NCBI GenBank assembly: GCA_001600415.1
Contig: BCJX01000002.1
Location: 1,570,726-1,634,725 of the forward strand
DNA length: 64,000 nt
Reading direction: 5' to 3'
Origin: Pascua guehoae
Lineage: Eukaryota > Basidiomycota > Tremellomycetes > Trichosporonales > Trichosporonaceae
The notes under the pieces were generated by a model that made no database searches, was not told the origin of the DNA, and saw only the letters and a list, made by a program, of their open reading frames with translations. Positions 1 to 11,475 of the stretch are shown here, in pieces. Each line of letters begins with the position of its first letter. Position 1 is the first letter of the stretch. The position numbers and the translations under genes were made by a program.

Positions 1-216
1 TGTCCCAGACGGCTCCATCCATCCATTGCCACCAACGTGACGAGTTTTTGCCACCGTCCAGTGCCAGTAGTGCCAGTGGCCAGTGTGGATGCCACTTTTG
101 ACTGCGGAAATAGAGTCTCGGCTTTGGGCTGGCTGTTTCCGGTCAGATTGCCCTCTGCTCTCTGATTTCTGGATCGCTGTAACCGCCGCACGGCCGCCAT
201 AGACCAGCGCACTAGA

Positions 217-231
217 CCGGCGGCCCGCCGG
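217..231. promoter_or_regulatory. CCGGCGG/CCGCCGG inverted repeat upstream of LEU4
   Basis: Two 7-bp arms, CCGGCGG and CCGCCGG, are perfect reverse complements separated by one base. Paired CGG/CCG triplets are the usual half-sites of Zn2Cys6 fungal activators such as Leu3. The spacing differs from the classic Leu3 site (CCGG-N2-CCGG), so assignment to Leu3 is only a guess. The site lies about 500 bp before the LEU4 start. Confidence 0.3.
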
Positions 232-413
232 GGGGCACGGCGGGGTTAAGCATTCGCAAGTTTACGTCAGCCAAGTTTCTCTATGTCCCCGGAGACACCC
301 CGAGACGTGGTGAGAGGCAGAGTCGCAGAGGATTGGTAAAACGCACGTGATCAGATGTCGCTGGCGGAGGCATGTTAGGAGTGAGTGAGTGAGACGAGGA
401 CAGTTTGTGAGAC

Positions 414-625
414 TGAGTCGAGTCTTGGCGGGTTTGCCGACCAGTGCCGCCCTGAGCCTCCTGGGTGCTAGAGCTACCCCGCAGACGCTGGTTGTCCCTA
501 GCCACTCATTTCCCGACTTTTGCTCTGGCCTGGCCTGACTCGGACTCACTACTTCATCCTTGGGTCTAGTTCTCTACTCGAACTCTTGCGTTTCCCTCAA
601 TCTCCTTTCTTGACATCTTGACTCT
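414..625. promoter_or_regulatory. Three TGASTC cores (Gcn4-like) upstream of LEU4
   Basis: TGAGTCG at 414-420, TGACTCG at 537-543 and TGACTCT at 619-625 each match six of the seven bases of the bZIP consensus TGASTCA. In other fungi LEU4 is under general amino-acid control by Gcn4/CPC1. The clustering fits that role, but each site lacks the final A. Confidence 0.35.
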
Positions 626-724
626 AGACACATTACCAAAAACAGACTCCGGTCTGCACAACGACTCTTTCCACGACTGCACACCACTTGTACCCCACTT
701 GCACCCCCAACCAACCCGCCCAAC

Positions 725-3066
725 ATGCCCATGCTGTGAGTCTTCGCCTCGGGCCGCCGCCCGCCATCACCCTCCAAACTACCCCGTCCTTCATTCCGTG
801 GCCGCCATCGCCCTCATTTCCCTAGCCACAGCTCACACCACAGCGACGACCCCTCCAAGCGCTACCGCCCCTTCCAGCCGGAGCCGTACCCCAAGCGCAC
901 TTGGCCCGACAAGAAGTGCAAGAAGGCGCCCATTTGGCTGTCCACCGACCTCCGCGATGGTAACCAGTCGCTCGCGAACCGTGAGTGTGGTTTGGCTCGT
1001 CCTTGGGTGCTGGCGTGTTGGCGTACTGGCGAGCTGCTCTCCGTGGGCAGGACGGGGCTACCGTACAGACTGTACTTGCACCCACTATCCTCGCTTGCAC
1101 CACGGATCGGGTACCTCCGCCGTTTGCCGCCCACTCGCCCCCCGACTCCCCGCCGCCCTACTAACGCCCCCCAGCCATGACCAACGAGCAGAAGATGCGC
1201 TTCTTCCGCCATCTGGTCCAGATTGGCTTCAAGGAGATTGAAGTCGCCTACCCCGCCGCCTCGGAGACCGACTTTGCCTTCTGCCGCGAGCTCCTGAACA
1301 CAAATGAGGTGCCCGACGACGTGTGGATCCAGGTGCGTACTCGAGCAGACGGGCAACGACGACGACGACGCAGCAGCTCACCCCGCAGGTCCTCACTCCC
1401 GCCCGTGCCGACCTGATCACAAAGACGTTTGAGGCAGTCGCTGGTCTCAAGCACGTCATTATCCACATGTACAACGCGACGAGCTGTCTGTTCCGCGAAG
1501 TTGTGTTCAACAATGACCGTGCCGAGACGATCAAGTGAGTAGCGCGAAGCTGGAGACACCGCGAAGTTGGACACACTCGTGATTGATCAAACCTAACACT
1601 CCAGGCTCGCGACCGAGCACACTGCGCTGATCCGCAAGCTTGCCGAGCAGTACGCAAAGTCCCATGGCACCAGCTTCCGTTACGAGTACTCGCCCGAGAC
1701 GTTTTCGCAAACCGAGACGCCCTATGCGGTTGAGGTGTGCGAGGCAGTCAAGAAGACGTGGCTCGCGGGACCTGGAAGTGTCTGGGCCGACGGACGCAAG
1801 GAGGAGCGCATCATCTTCAACCTGCCTGCGACAGTCGAAGTCGCTACGCCCAATGTGTTTGCGGACCAGGTCGAAATGTTCTGCAGCACAATTTCGGAGC
1901 GTGAAAAGTGCATCGTCTCGCTGCATACTCACAACGACCGCGGCTGTGCTGTTGCTGCGTCCGAGCTTGGTGTCCTTGCCGGCGCCGACCGCATTGAGGG
2001 TACCGTTCTCGGCAATGGTGAGCGTACGGGCAACGTCGACCTGGTCACGCTCGGCCTGAACCTGTACTCGCAGGGCTACACCCCTGGCCTCGACTTTTCC
2101 GACATGTTCTCGGTCGTCGACACTGTCACCGAGTGCACTGGCCTGCCAGTCCACCCCAGGCACCCCTACGCGGGTGAGCTCGTCTTTACCGCGTTCTCTG
2201 GCTCGCACCAGGACGCGATCAAGAAGGGCTTCGAGGCCCAGAGGAAGAGGGAGGCCAACGGCGACATTGTCTGGGACATGCCCTACCTCCCCATCGACCC
2301 TGCCGACGTTGGCTGCACGTACGAGGCTGTCATCCGCGTCAACTCGCAGTCGGGCAAGGGCGGCACTGCGTACATTGTCAAGTCGGCGCTCGCCCTCGAC
2401 CTGCCTCGCCGCATGCAGATTGCCTTTTACCAGGTCATCCAGAACAAGTCGGAGGAGACGGGCCGCGAGCTCACCGCCAAGGACATTACGGCCATGTTCC
2501 GCCAGGCCTACTTCTTTGGCACTGGCCACGACGGCCGCATTGTGCTCAAGTCGTTTACGATGGAGAACCAGCGTGTCTCGCGCGCGTCGTCGATCCGCGG
2601 TACGCCCGAGCAGTCTCCTGCCCGCGATTCGCGCGGCCTCGCGCGCATCTCGGCGCTCTCGCTCAACAACGAGCAGTCGCCCGACCGCAACGGTGTGAAC
2701 AACACGGACGACCTCCCGTCCGTGCCCCGCAAGATCACCGCGACCGTCGTTGTCGACGGCCAGACGTACAAGGTCCGCGGCGACGGCAACGGCCCGCTGT
2801 CGGCCTTCCTCGACGCCCTCAACCACGACCTTGGCATCGAGCTCTCGGTCCGTGAGTACTCTGAGCACTCGGTCGGCGTCGGCTCGGACGTCAAGGCCGC
2901 CACGTACATTGAGGTTATCCCCCCCTCGGCCGACCCCAAGGACAAGACCAAGGGTGGCTTCTGGGGTGTCGGCGTCGACGCCGACATTACCGCGTCGGGT
3001 CTCAAGGCCGTCGTGTCGGCCGCCAACGGCTGGCTCGGTGACAAGAAGGTTGACATTCCTGTGTAA
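725..3066 (+). CDS. LEU4: 2-isopropylmalate synthase
   Basis: This enzyme condenses acetyl-CoA with 2-ketoisovalerate in the first committed step of leucine synthesis. Exons are 725-735, 844-980, 1175-1332, 1389-1534 and 1605-3066, giving about 637 aa. The short first exon encodes MPML, continuing to [10 protein letters not shown], the typical fungal LEU4 start. Diagnostic motifs are [12 protein letters not shown] (start of the TIM barrel), the metal-binding HTHNDRG and GNGERTGN. The C-terminal LeuA-type allosteric domain, the site of leucine feedback in the family, ends at the stop. A Ser- and Arg-rich linker (about 2572-2733) separates the catalytic and regulatory halves. The phases of all five exons join cleanly. 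The protein is probably mitochondrial and/or cytosolic as in yeasts, but no strong presequence is visible. Upstream Gcn4-like cores suggest amino-acid control. Confidence 0.95.
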
Positions 3067-3730
3067 ACGGATGTGAATGGGGAAGTGTGGTATTGGCGGC
3101 TCGAGTCTGGCGCCCGCTGGGGATACCAAAAGCCAGCGGTTGCACACTCGGTACCGGGCGGGTGACATGTCCGCCCTGCCCACGCACGCCAAGCCAACAT
3201 TCATTGAGAAGAAGACGTGTAGCGTATCAAGCTCTGTAGTCTGACGGAAAATCACATCGAGTCGTGCCATGATGCAGGATGTGTTGGATTGAGATGTGGT
3301 GCGAGACCGTTATCGTGCATGTTGCATTTGGTTTGTGGTCGAGGGCATCGAAGGCGCAGTAGGTTCACAGGGCGCATGGAACCCCTTGTAGCTCTGGGCC
3401 TGATTTCTGTGCCCCACGTGTTTGGATGACGAAAGTGGCATCCATGCCGGCCATGCCCCCCCATGCCCCATGCACGCCATGACCGAATGCGGAAGCAAAA
3501 AAGCAGAGTGGCGCAAGCAGGGGGTTGCGTCTGTGTTCGGCAATACTGAACTGCACTGGACGGGTGCGCAGCACAGCGCCAGTGGTGTCGTGTGGTCTGG
3601 ATCCATGGGGACATTTGACAACTACAGCTCCCAACTCCATTGTCGTGTGCATCCACACATTGACTCTACCAACCCCCCTCTCCTTCCTCTCACGCTCCTT
3701 GGCCTCCCACGCTCCTTTGGCTCCTCTGCA
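3067..3730. other. Intergenic LEU4-SHR3
   Basis: This spacer joins tandem genes. It holds the LEU4 3' end and the SHR3 promoter. The last 70 bp before the SHR3 ATG are C/T-rich, as in many 5' UTRs here. No gene or RNA was recognised. Confidence 0.6.
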
Positions 3731-5622
3731 ATGGTCTGGCGAACAACAATCATCACCGTCACGACGTGCTTTCTCCTCGGTATGTGGGGTGTCCTGTCTG
3801 GTGCCTCTCGTGGTCACGCGTCGGTGGGGTTCGAGAGGAGTACATCCCCACTTTTTTCGACTTTTCGGCGCTCGCGGCGGATGGTGGGATACAGTCTGTC
3901 TATGGCGGGGCCGTCGCGACGGGTCTCGGCGCCAAGCTCCCCATCCCCCATCCCCACTACTCCGCTCCGCCGGACTCGAACCCACCACCCCACTCCCCCC
4001 TTCCTCCCCCCCCGACTCCTAACACACAGGCACGACGTTCTCGCACTGGATTGCCGACCACAATGTCCTGTGGCGCTCGCCACTCACGCCCGAGGCGCTC
4101 TCGGCGTCCATCCAGTACTATGCGCTCCTGGGCTCGGGCCCGCAGCTGCTCGCGTGGATCTACCTCGGCGTCGGCGTCGTCGCCCTCGCCGTCAATGCCA
4201 GCAAGCTCGTGAGCGCCTGGGGCGGAAAGGGCGGCGAGGTGCTGTTTGACGGCGCTAGTTTGTGTGAGTCGGCGTGGTGGGTGGGGGAGGGCGGGAGCGC
4301 GTGCGATGGGCGAGGGAGGGGGGGACTGGGCGGGGGGGGGGGGGGGGGGGGGGGGAGGGGTGGAGGGCGGCGGCGGACGTGGGAGGAAATCCGGATGCGG
4401 GACGGGTCAACTTCCACCTCTCCGCTCTCCGCTGCGGACACGGCGGCGTATGGATCCCCTCCGGAGTGGTGCTGCATGCGGTCCGGTCCTCGCTGCACCT
4501 TATCGCTTGTTGGTGCCAGTTTCACCCCATCGGCGTCGAGTGATCCCCAACCTGACTTTGACGGGCGACATGTGGCCGGCATGGACGGTGCGGGCCACTC
4601 GACCCCATGAAGTGGACACTCTGGGGCCGTATCTGTGCACGGCCACGAGACGGAAGCCGAACCCCACGGTGTGGTCATCAGGGGTCTGTGGCGGCGGCCG
4701 GTGGTTGGAAGCCCCCATGGGGTGCGACAACACGCGTTGATGTGGGACCATGAATACCCATTCCCGCCTTGCGCCGAGCGGACATTTGCCATGGCGGACA
4801 CAATACTAACGCCACAGTGCTTGTCGCGAGCATCACGTACAACCAGGCCACCGAGGTGTATCCCAGTGAGTGGAGTGGAGAATTGTCGGCGCGGATAGTC
4901 ACGTTGCCGGACGTAATCGTGGTATCTGGAGAAACGCCCCGATATCCGACACTCTGGCGCGTGATAGGCGTGATATGTGAACGGATCTGAACGCCTGGCA
5001 TCATCGTACAGGTCCCTGCTATTGCACGGCCTACATCCCCACTGCCACAGCTAACCCCAGCGCTCCTGAGCTTCCCCTCGCCCCTGCCCGCCGACCTGAC
5101 CGACCACGCCGTCTTCCCCGCCCTCGCCGGGGCGGTGCGCGACCTCGCCAACGACAACATTATCACGGCCGTCATGCTCACTGGCGTCATGCTCCTCCAG
5201 GTGAGTCGGGCGTGTGTGCGTGTGTGTACAGTGCGAGCAATTCTGCGCCAGGGACGTTGCCCATCAAGTCACTCCCACCGGCATGGTATACCCGGCCCGA
5301 GTCTCACGTCCGGGGCCAACTCACCCCGGCCACCACTAACACCCAGGGCGGCCGCTACTACGCGTCCCGAGGCAGCACGAGCACGTCGTTCCCGCGCTCG
5401 GCCGAGGCGTCGGCCGCCTCGACGCCCTCCCCGTCCGCCGAGCAGCCAAACCCCTTCAAGCGCGTGTCCGAGCGCCACGCCACGCCCTACCGCAAGCTCA
5501 CCGAGGCCGAGGCGCTCGAAATCGAGCTCGAGCAGTCGGCGAGCGACGCCGCCGCGAGCGCGCCCGCGAGTGCGCCGGCCCAGAGGAAGACACCACGCAA
5601 GACCAGGGCCGGGAGGCGGTAG
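3731..5622 (+). CDS. SHR3: ER amino-acid permease chaperone, Shr3 family
   Basis: Shr3 is an ER membrane chaperone that helps amino-acid permeases fold and leave the ER. Exons are 3731-3779, 4030-4263, 4818-4865, 5061-5200 and 5347-5622, giving about 248 aa. The family signature is visible: a first hydrophobic segment (TTIITVTTCFLLG), the lumenal stretch with HNVLWRSPLTPEAL and QYYALLG, a second segment (LLAWIYLGVGVVALAV), the ASITYNQATEVYP segment and a last segment (NIITAVMLTGVMLLQ). A Ser/Pro-rich, basic cytosolic tail ends in RKTRAGRR, like the Lys/Arg-rich tail of yeast Shr3. All exon phases fit. Intron 2 (4264-4817) is unusually long and carries a G run. Confidence 0.82.
4332..4355. repeat. 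Poly-G run in SHR3 intron 2
   Basis: A run of about 24 G lies on the coding strand, inside a longer G-rich stretch (about 4270-4385) of the 554-nt second SHR3 intron. The apparent glycine- or proline-rich frames across it are artefacts of the homopolymer. Confidence 0.9.
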
Positions 5623-6456
5623 GCGTGGGTGCGGGCACGTGTTAGCGAGGAGTGGGGGAGACTCGAGTCATGGGTCACGAGGCGGATCTGATCAGAGGCC
5701 AGGTCGAGGATCGATTGCCCCTGGTTGGAACGCGGCCGACCGAGTAGACGGTGGAGCAGAACCACAGCAAGGAGGAATGCGAGGGGAAGAGCAGGCCAGA
5801 AGGGCGGAAAAGAGAACAGACGACACGGGCATTTTATTCAACTATTAATGCGGGTAGCACCTAGTCGTCCGCGCCCGGACCATTTGTAGCCATCGCCAGC
5901 ATCTAGATGTGGGACGTATAGACTAGTCGCTTGCCGATGCGATGCTTGGGCATAGTACTGGGCTGGGAGACTGTTGGGAGCTGTTGGGAGCTGTGGGAGA
6001 CTGTTGCGGGACTTTTTGGGGGTAGGGTGGGGATATGGTGGGCCAAGCCAAAGCATACCAGCTCGATGAGCGGCCTCGAATAGCCAGTCTCGAGTTGTCG
6101 TGCAGCCTCGTACCATCGTGCAGGTCACTGGTGCAGCCTGGCGAGTGTTCAAAACAAGTCAGGCTACACACAACTCGGTGGCGCAACAACCGACCAGACA
6201 GTTGGTTGCCACGGGCGCGGCCACGAATACACGAACACGACCACGCAATATTCTCCACGGAGGTTACATGCAAGACGGCCATATGCATAGTTACACGCCT
6301 GTACAGGCTCGAGATTCCAGAAACCGGCACTGCGCGGCCATTGTCGTCGTACCGGCTGCGAGAGGGCTCGTAAGTGGTGCAGCGCATGCACCGTGGTATC
6401 GATGTGCGGGTGCGGGGGTTTGTAGCGGATTGGCAATTGATATTCGCCGGGGCGGA
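5623..6456. other. Intergenic between convergent SHR3 and HIS3
   Basis: This is the 3' flank of both genes. No coding region or structured RNA was recognised. A short direct repeat of TGTTGGGAGC near 5970-6005 is the only visible feature. Confidence 0.55.
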
Positions 6457-6932
6457 TTAGAGCGCGAGGACGCCCTTTGTGCTGGGTACGTCGTCCGAGC
6501 CGGTCTGGGTGATGGCCTGGCGGATCGCGAGGGCGAGCGCCTTGAAGGCCGACTCGGCGCTGGGATTGTTAGTTTTGGTTCTGGTCTTGCGGGAGGTCCC
6601 CCGGGGGGGGGGGGTAGGGGGGGAGCATGTCTGATACGGGTGGCCCGTTGGCGAGGAGGCCGAGGGCGACGAGCAAGTATGTGGGTCCGTACGACCTCAG
6701 AGAAGCCTTGGTCCAGCCTAAACACACGGAATACCCACATGTGGTGGTTGTTCTTGCCGCGGATCGAGTCGACGTGCAGTGTGACGCCGCCGGCAAAGGC
6801 GAACGACTCGAGAATGTGCGGGATCATCTCGGTGGAGACTGGGGTTAGTGCCAACACTCGGGGAGGGGGGGGTTCGGTGGCAAATCCAAAGATCATTACG
6901 TAACACTGGCTTAATGCCGGGAGCAGCCTGGT

Positions 6933-7000
<68 letters not shown>

Positions 7001-8192
7001 AGTAGGGCAGAGAGTAACAGGTAGCTGTGCTGGGCAGGTGCAGTCTGGAAGGTAGAGTAATGCTAGCCCGCCGTACAGTGCTGGGAGGTAGTACAGTACT
7101 GCCAGGGAGCACAGTCCTCGCCAGGCATCTGGCGCAATGCGACATGATACCAAGGACAAGATTTCGTTCTTCACTCCCAGAGCCCAAGGAACAGCAACGG
7201 CAGGTAGCACTCTCTGGTGCTGCAGCCGGGCATGTTCAACCGGGCGTGTTGTTGGATCGGGCTTGGTCACAAACGTGCGTCGCAAGTCTGCCAGAGCTGC
7301 AAGCGTGCCAGCCATACTTGGAACCGCTCACTTGACCGCAGTGATGGGCAAGGAAGACACCCGACAGCAGGACCTGCCAGATACTCCTGCCGGATATACC
7401 CCCCCGCTACGGATCCCAATATACTCCGTCCCGAGTCCTCCCCCTTGCACAAACTCACGATCTCCAATCTTCTCGCGGGTGAACGGCAGGTCGCCCTCAA
7501 AGTACGGCCGGGACGAAATGTCAATGACCGCGCGCGAGAGAGCCTTCGTGTAAGTGGAAACGTCACAGTGTACACAGATAAAACAAGGTCGAGACTTACC
7601 TCGTCAAGCGGGGCGTACGCGTAGCCGTACCGCTTGATACCCTTGCGCTCGCCCAGGGCCTTCTTGAACGCCTCGCCGAGCGCGAGACCGCAGTCCTCGG
7701 CCGTGTGGTGGTCGTCAATGTGCAGGTCGCCGTTGCACTTCATCTGCAGCGACATGCCGCCGTGCTTGGCGAGCGCCGTGAACATCTGTGTGTTAGTCGT
7801 GCAAGAGTTGGAGTTGGGGCTCGGGCTCGGGTTGGAGGTGAGGCTGGGGCTGAGGCTCGTCCCGCGACGGTAGAAGACAAGCGTAGGTGGCAACATGTTG
7901 GACGAGGCCTTGGCTGGCACGCCGAAGAGCTCTGTCACTCAACGGTTTCCACCGTGCTCCAAGCATCTCCACGGCCTCGCCCAAAGGCTTGCTCCTACGA
8001 CATGCACTGCAAACTACACAGCCCCCCAACCTGTCCCAAACCACGCCCTCCACTTACGTGGTCGAGGAAGCCAATGCCGGTAGAGACGCTAATCTCCTGC
8101 TGGCCAAAGTTGGCTCCCGTGTCGAGGGTGAGCGTGCACGAGATCTGGGTCTCGCTCGTCTTGCGTTCGACGGTAGCTGTGCGTGCGGACAT
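6457..8192 (-). CDS. HIS3: Imidazoleglycerol-phosphate dehydratase
   Basis: This enzyme dehydrates imidazole glycerol phosphate to imidazole acetol phosphate, a step of histidine synthesis. In reading order the exons are 8192-8058, 7785-7600, 7543-7459, 6838-6739 and 6559-6457, giving about 202 aa, close to the family length. Motifs run in order: [17 protein letters not shown], the Mn-binding [51 protein letters not shown], and [15 protein letters not shown] with a C-terminal STKGVL-type end. Splice phases agree throughout. Intron 3 (6839-7458, 620 nt) contains a 65-nt homopolymer, G on the plus strand and so C in the transcript. The gene is divergent from MAU2 across 451 bp. Confidence 0.95.
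6935..6999. repeat. 65-nt G homopolymer in a HIS3 intron
   Basis: An uninterrupted run of 65 G lies on the plus strand (C in the HIS3 pre-mRNA), about 100 nt upstream of the exon 4 acceptor. A shorter G-rich block (about 6602-6625) lies in the next HIS3 intron. Long poly-proline and poly-glycine open frames in this stretch are produced by the run. Confidence 0.95.
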
Positions 8193-8643
8193 TTTGAGGA
8201 GTGAAGACGGGGGTTGTAATGTGACGGGGGTGGTGGAAGACACGAGAGGAGTGGAGATTTATGGAAGGACTGGGTGGGGTTTGGAATTGTTGAAACTGGC
8301 GGTCGATTACTGGCAAAAGAGCCACTCACCCACTCACTCATTTCCTTGCTCGGTTAACTCGCAAGCAAAAGGAAAGGGCACTTTATCGAGTCCATGCTCC
8401 CCTTAATCAAAGACTATTATTTACGTAATACACCACGCGAGAGAATATCAGGTGAGGTCACCCATGTTGAGTTTACGCGACTGAAACCAAGGACGGACGC
8501 GCTTTGGCAACCGACCAAGCCACCAACAAAGACAACCACACACACCGTCTCACTGCTAGCCGACTCTACTCCTCCTTACACCTCACACCTCATACCCCGC
8601 GACGACGACGACGACAAGAACGACGACAACAACCGCGGTGACC
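8193..8643. promoter_or_regulatory. Divergent HIS3-MAU2 intergenic region
   Basis: A 451-bp head-to-head spacer must hold both promoters. An AT-richer patch (about 8403-8432) and a GAC-repeat stretch just before the MAU2 ATG are visible. No full TGASTCA site was seen. Confidence 0.5.
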
Positions 8644-11475
8644 ATGTCTGGAGCCCTCTACCGCAAAAGGACATGGCCGACCCATGACCCACAACGCCAA
8701 ACGACGCCTACACCCGAGGGCAACAAGAGGCAGCGCGTCGCCTTTAGCCAGCATGACATGAACAGCGCCGCGAGCGCAGCCTCGAGCCTGGTCCACGCCC
8801 ACGCACGATCGACACTCGTCTCTTCTGCGCCAGCGGCGATTCCACTATGGCATGTGGGCCCCAACACGCCGTCGCCGTCTCCACACCCCACCACCCCGGT
8901 CGCCATTCCTACGGGGCTCCCAGGCGACATGCCCCACGCAGAGTCGGGGTCTGGGAGCTACTCTCAACACGCCATGTCCCCTTCATATCCATGCCCCGCA
9001 CGCACCATGGTATCTGGCACATCCTCGGCCTCGTCCACCCTAGCCCCAGCTACACCACACGCACAGACCTCGCTGGCCATTCCCACCATTCCTCTCGTCT
9101 ATCACGCCGCCCTCGCCTCGCACGCCGCCTCGGCGTCCCACCTCCGGCAGGCGTTTATGCCCCCAGACCTCGTCCCCTCGCCCGAGTGCCCGATCATGCT
9201 CAACGTTCCAGGACGCAAGGAGCCCGTGGCCTACTTTGCAGACCCGCGTGCGGCACACATTGCCCTCCGCCTGCTCGTCCTCGCCCTCGACCTCCTCCGA
9301 ACAGGTCTGCAGCAGAGCGGAATGAGTAACCTCGAACGAGCGGCGTTTGGTACCGAATTCGCAGAGGTCGGGATCAAAGTCGTCGAGGTCGTCGAGCGCA
9401 TGCGCGGCATGCGCGAGGCCGAGAAGGACGAGTTGGGAGTTGTTGTCGATATTGAACGTCTCTCTGCTGATCTCGAGGACACGGTTGCCAAATCGGTAGG
9501 TTGTCCTCCATCCAACGCTAACCTGCCAGCTTGCAATAGCGACGAGTCCAAATCTCAAAATGTACCGGCATGCCCTCGAGCTGCATGGAGCCAGGCTCGC
9601 GTTCATCAGGGTGTGTAGGCTAGCGAGGAAGAAACTCGCATCATACGAGGGAAGCACCACTGACAGCCAGGACAACGGACATCACGGGCGGCGAATGGTC
9701 AAACAAGCTTTGTACTCGACTCCAAGGTGAGCTACTGAATCTTTGATGGATCTTAGCTCACGGTATCAGAGACGAGGTCAAGCACCGCTACAGCCTCCAG
9801 CTGCTTTTACTGCACCACCTTGACGAGGTCAACTCGAGCGAGTTCTTTTTCGCTTCCAAAGAGTTGGAGGTGGGTCATGTTAAGCTATCAAAGACTGACC
9901 CACCAGAAGGAGGCAAAGTCCAATGGCCACAAGGAAATTGTCCAGCTGGTCCACCTCGCGCGTGTCAGGGTACACTTCAACCAGCGCCGGTGGGAGACTC
10001 TACCAGATACCATCGAGAAAGCGCTGCAGGTCGCTGGAATATCCGACATTACGAAGCTGGGCGAGTTCTCGAGCCAGGGCGGGCCCAATCTAATGTGGCG
10101 AGCTTCTCTCGCAGCCCATCTCATCCTTCTAAAGTGTCTCTGCTACGGGCGGCAGGGTGAGAATGACCACGTCAAGATGTGCATGAAGCACCTGTACGTT
10201 TTCATGGACGACATGGCCGAAAGGCACGTCTTTGCCGAGATGAGGGATAACGGCGGTATAGTCAAGGTATGTCACCGTATAATTGTTGGCACGTTACTCA
10301 CACTTCAGCTGCCGGTCGGTTCGCCTTCTGCGCCAGAGGTTCTCTATATCCAATCTACACCCATCAACCTGCTCTACACCCTCACCTACCTCGCAACAAC
10401 GATCAGCCGACGCGACTTTGCGGGAGCAAACAGGAGCTGCCGTACCCTCGCACATTGCCGCGCCATGCGCGAGTTTGAAGGGGCTGCCCGCGCCGAGGAC
10501 TGCTGGGACTCTGGATGTGAGTTGGTGTCTGCTGCGAAACGGTTACTAACTCGCAGTTTCCTCGGTGCACGGCCTGGCAGACGCCATGGATCTCCGCACA
10601 ATCATCAACACGGTGCGCGTAGACGTCATGATGGAAGAGGCACTGGCCTTGATCTACCGGAGCTCGTTTCCCGAAGCCGACGCCGTCCTCGACCAGGTGG
10701 TCAAGCACCTGCGTTCCACCAACCTCTTCCATACCCACTTTCCCCAGCTGGCGCTCCTGTACGGCCAGTTTGCGCACAGCCTCGGCCTACCCGAATTTGC
10801 CGTGCGATACTACAATGCGGCCAAGGCGAGGATCATGCCGGGCTCCGAGCTGTATATCCTCGTCGAGATTGGGTTGCTCTGCGCACAGGGAATCCTCGAA
10901 CGCCTCGACGACCCAGACGTCGTCACGGACGTCAACCGGATCGCCGACGCGTGTCGCTCGGGTAGTAACGCCATCCTGCACGGTGTGGGCAGCTTCCTGT
11001 CTAGCCTGACGGACCCCGAGCGCATATCCTCCAAGTGAGCCAGCTCTACCAGTGTCCGAGTCGAGTGCTAACCTCCACCAGGCGGCGGCTCTCGTATGCG
11101 TATAACATTTGCCGCAAGGCCAACCAAAACATGCTGCACTGCCTCATCTTTGCGTTCACCACCGGACCCCACGTGTACGGCGACCTCGAGAGGCAGATCA
11201 AGCAGCTCGAGGGCGGGCGCCACATTGCCTACTTTATGGGCGGCAAGGACCGCGCCGATCAAGTCGGGCAACCATATGTGGGCATGTGGTATGCCGTCAA
11301 GTTGAGAGGTGGGTCTTGAGCGTACCAGCCCTTCCTAACCCACCCAGACTTTTACCGCCTGGCAGGACGGTTTGACGATGAAGCCAAGGCGCACGCGAGC
11401 ATTGTGCGTCACCAGGCGCGCCTCGCCCAGATCCGCGCGTTTGGGGCCAAGCGCTTCAAGCATTTCCTGCAGTGA
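8644..11475 (+). CDS. MAU2: Cohesin loading factor, Mau2/Scc4-like TPR protein
   Basis: Mau2/Scc4 partners Scc2/NIPBL to load cohesin on chromosomes. Exons are 8644-9495, 9530-9726, 9770-9869, 9907-10266, 10309-10516, 10557-11034, 11082-11308 and 11348-11475, giving about 849 aa. The first ~150 residues are low-complexity (Ser, Ala, Pro, His). The rest is helical and TPR-like, for example LHHLDEVNSSEFFFASKELE, VQLVHLARVRVHFNQRRW, HLILLKCLCYGRQGENDHV and LALLYGQFAHSLGLPEFAVRYYNAAK. It ends in a basic helix, RAFGAKRFKHFLQ. The helix pattern and length fit the Cohesin_load family, but no absolutely diagnostic motif exists, so another TPR scaffold is possible. The ATG at 8644 was chosen for its ACC context. 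The 34-nt first intron is the shortest in the window. Confidence 0.72.

Larger units (their letters stand above)
1..724. other. Left-edge intergenic region, LEU4 upstream sequence
   Basis: No coding region is recognisable here. It should contain the LEU4 promoter and 5' UTR. Three near-consensus TGASTC cores lie 105-311 bp before the LEU4 ATG, and a CGG/CCG inverted repeat lies at 217-231; both are listed separately. Short open frames on both strands look like chance frames. Confidence 0.6.

Noticed and set aside
1531..3270. 579-codon open frame on the minus strand opposite LEU4
   Set aside because: It mirrors the LEU4 coding exon; the strong G/C third-position bias leaves few stops on the opposite strand. 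The sequence is Val/Arg/Asp-rich with no domain.
6291..7187. 298-codon minus-strand frame with a poly-proline stretch
   Set aside because: The poly-Pro comes from the G65 run, and the frame crosses HIS3 intron/exon boundaries in or out of phase.
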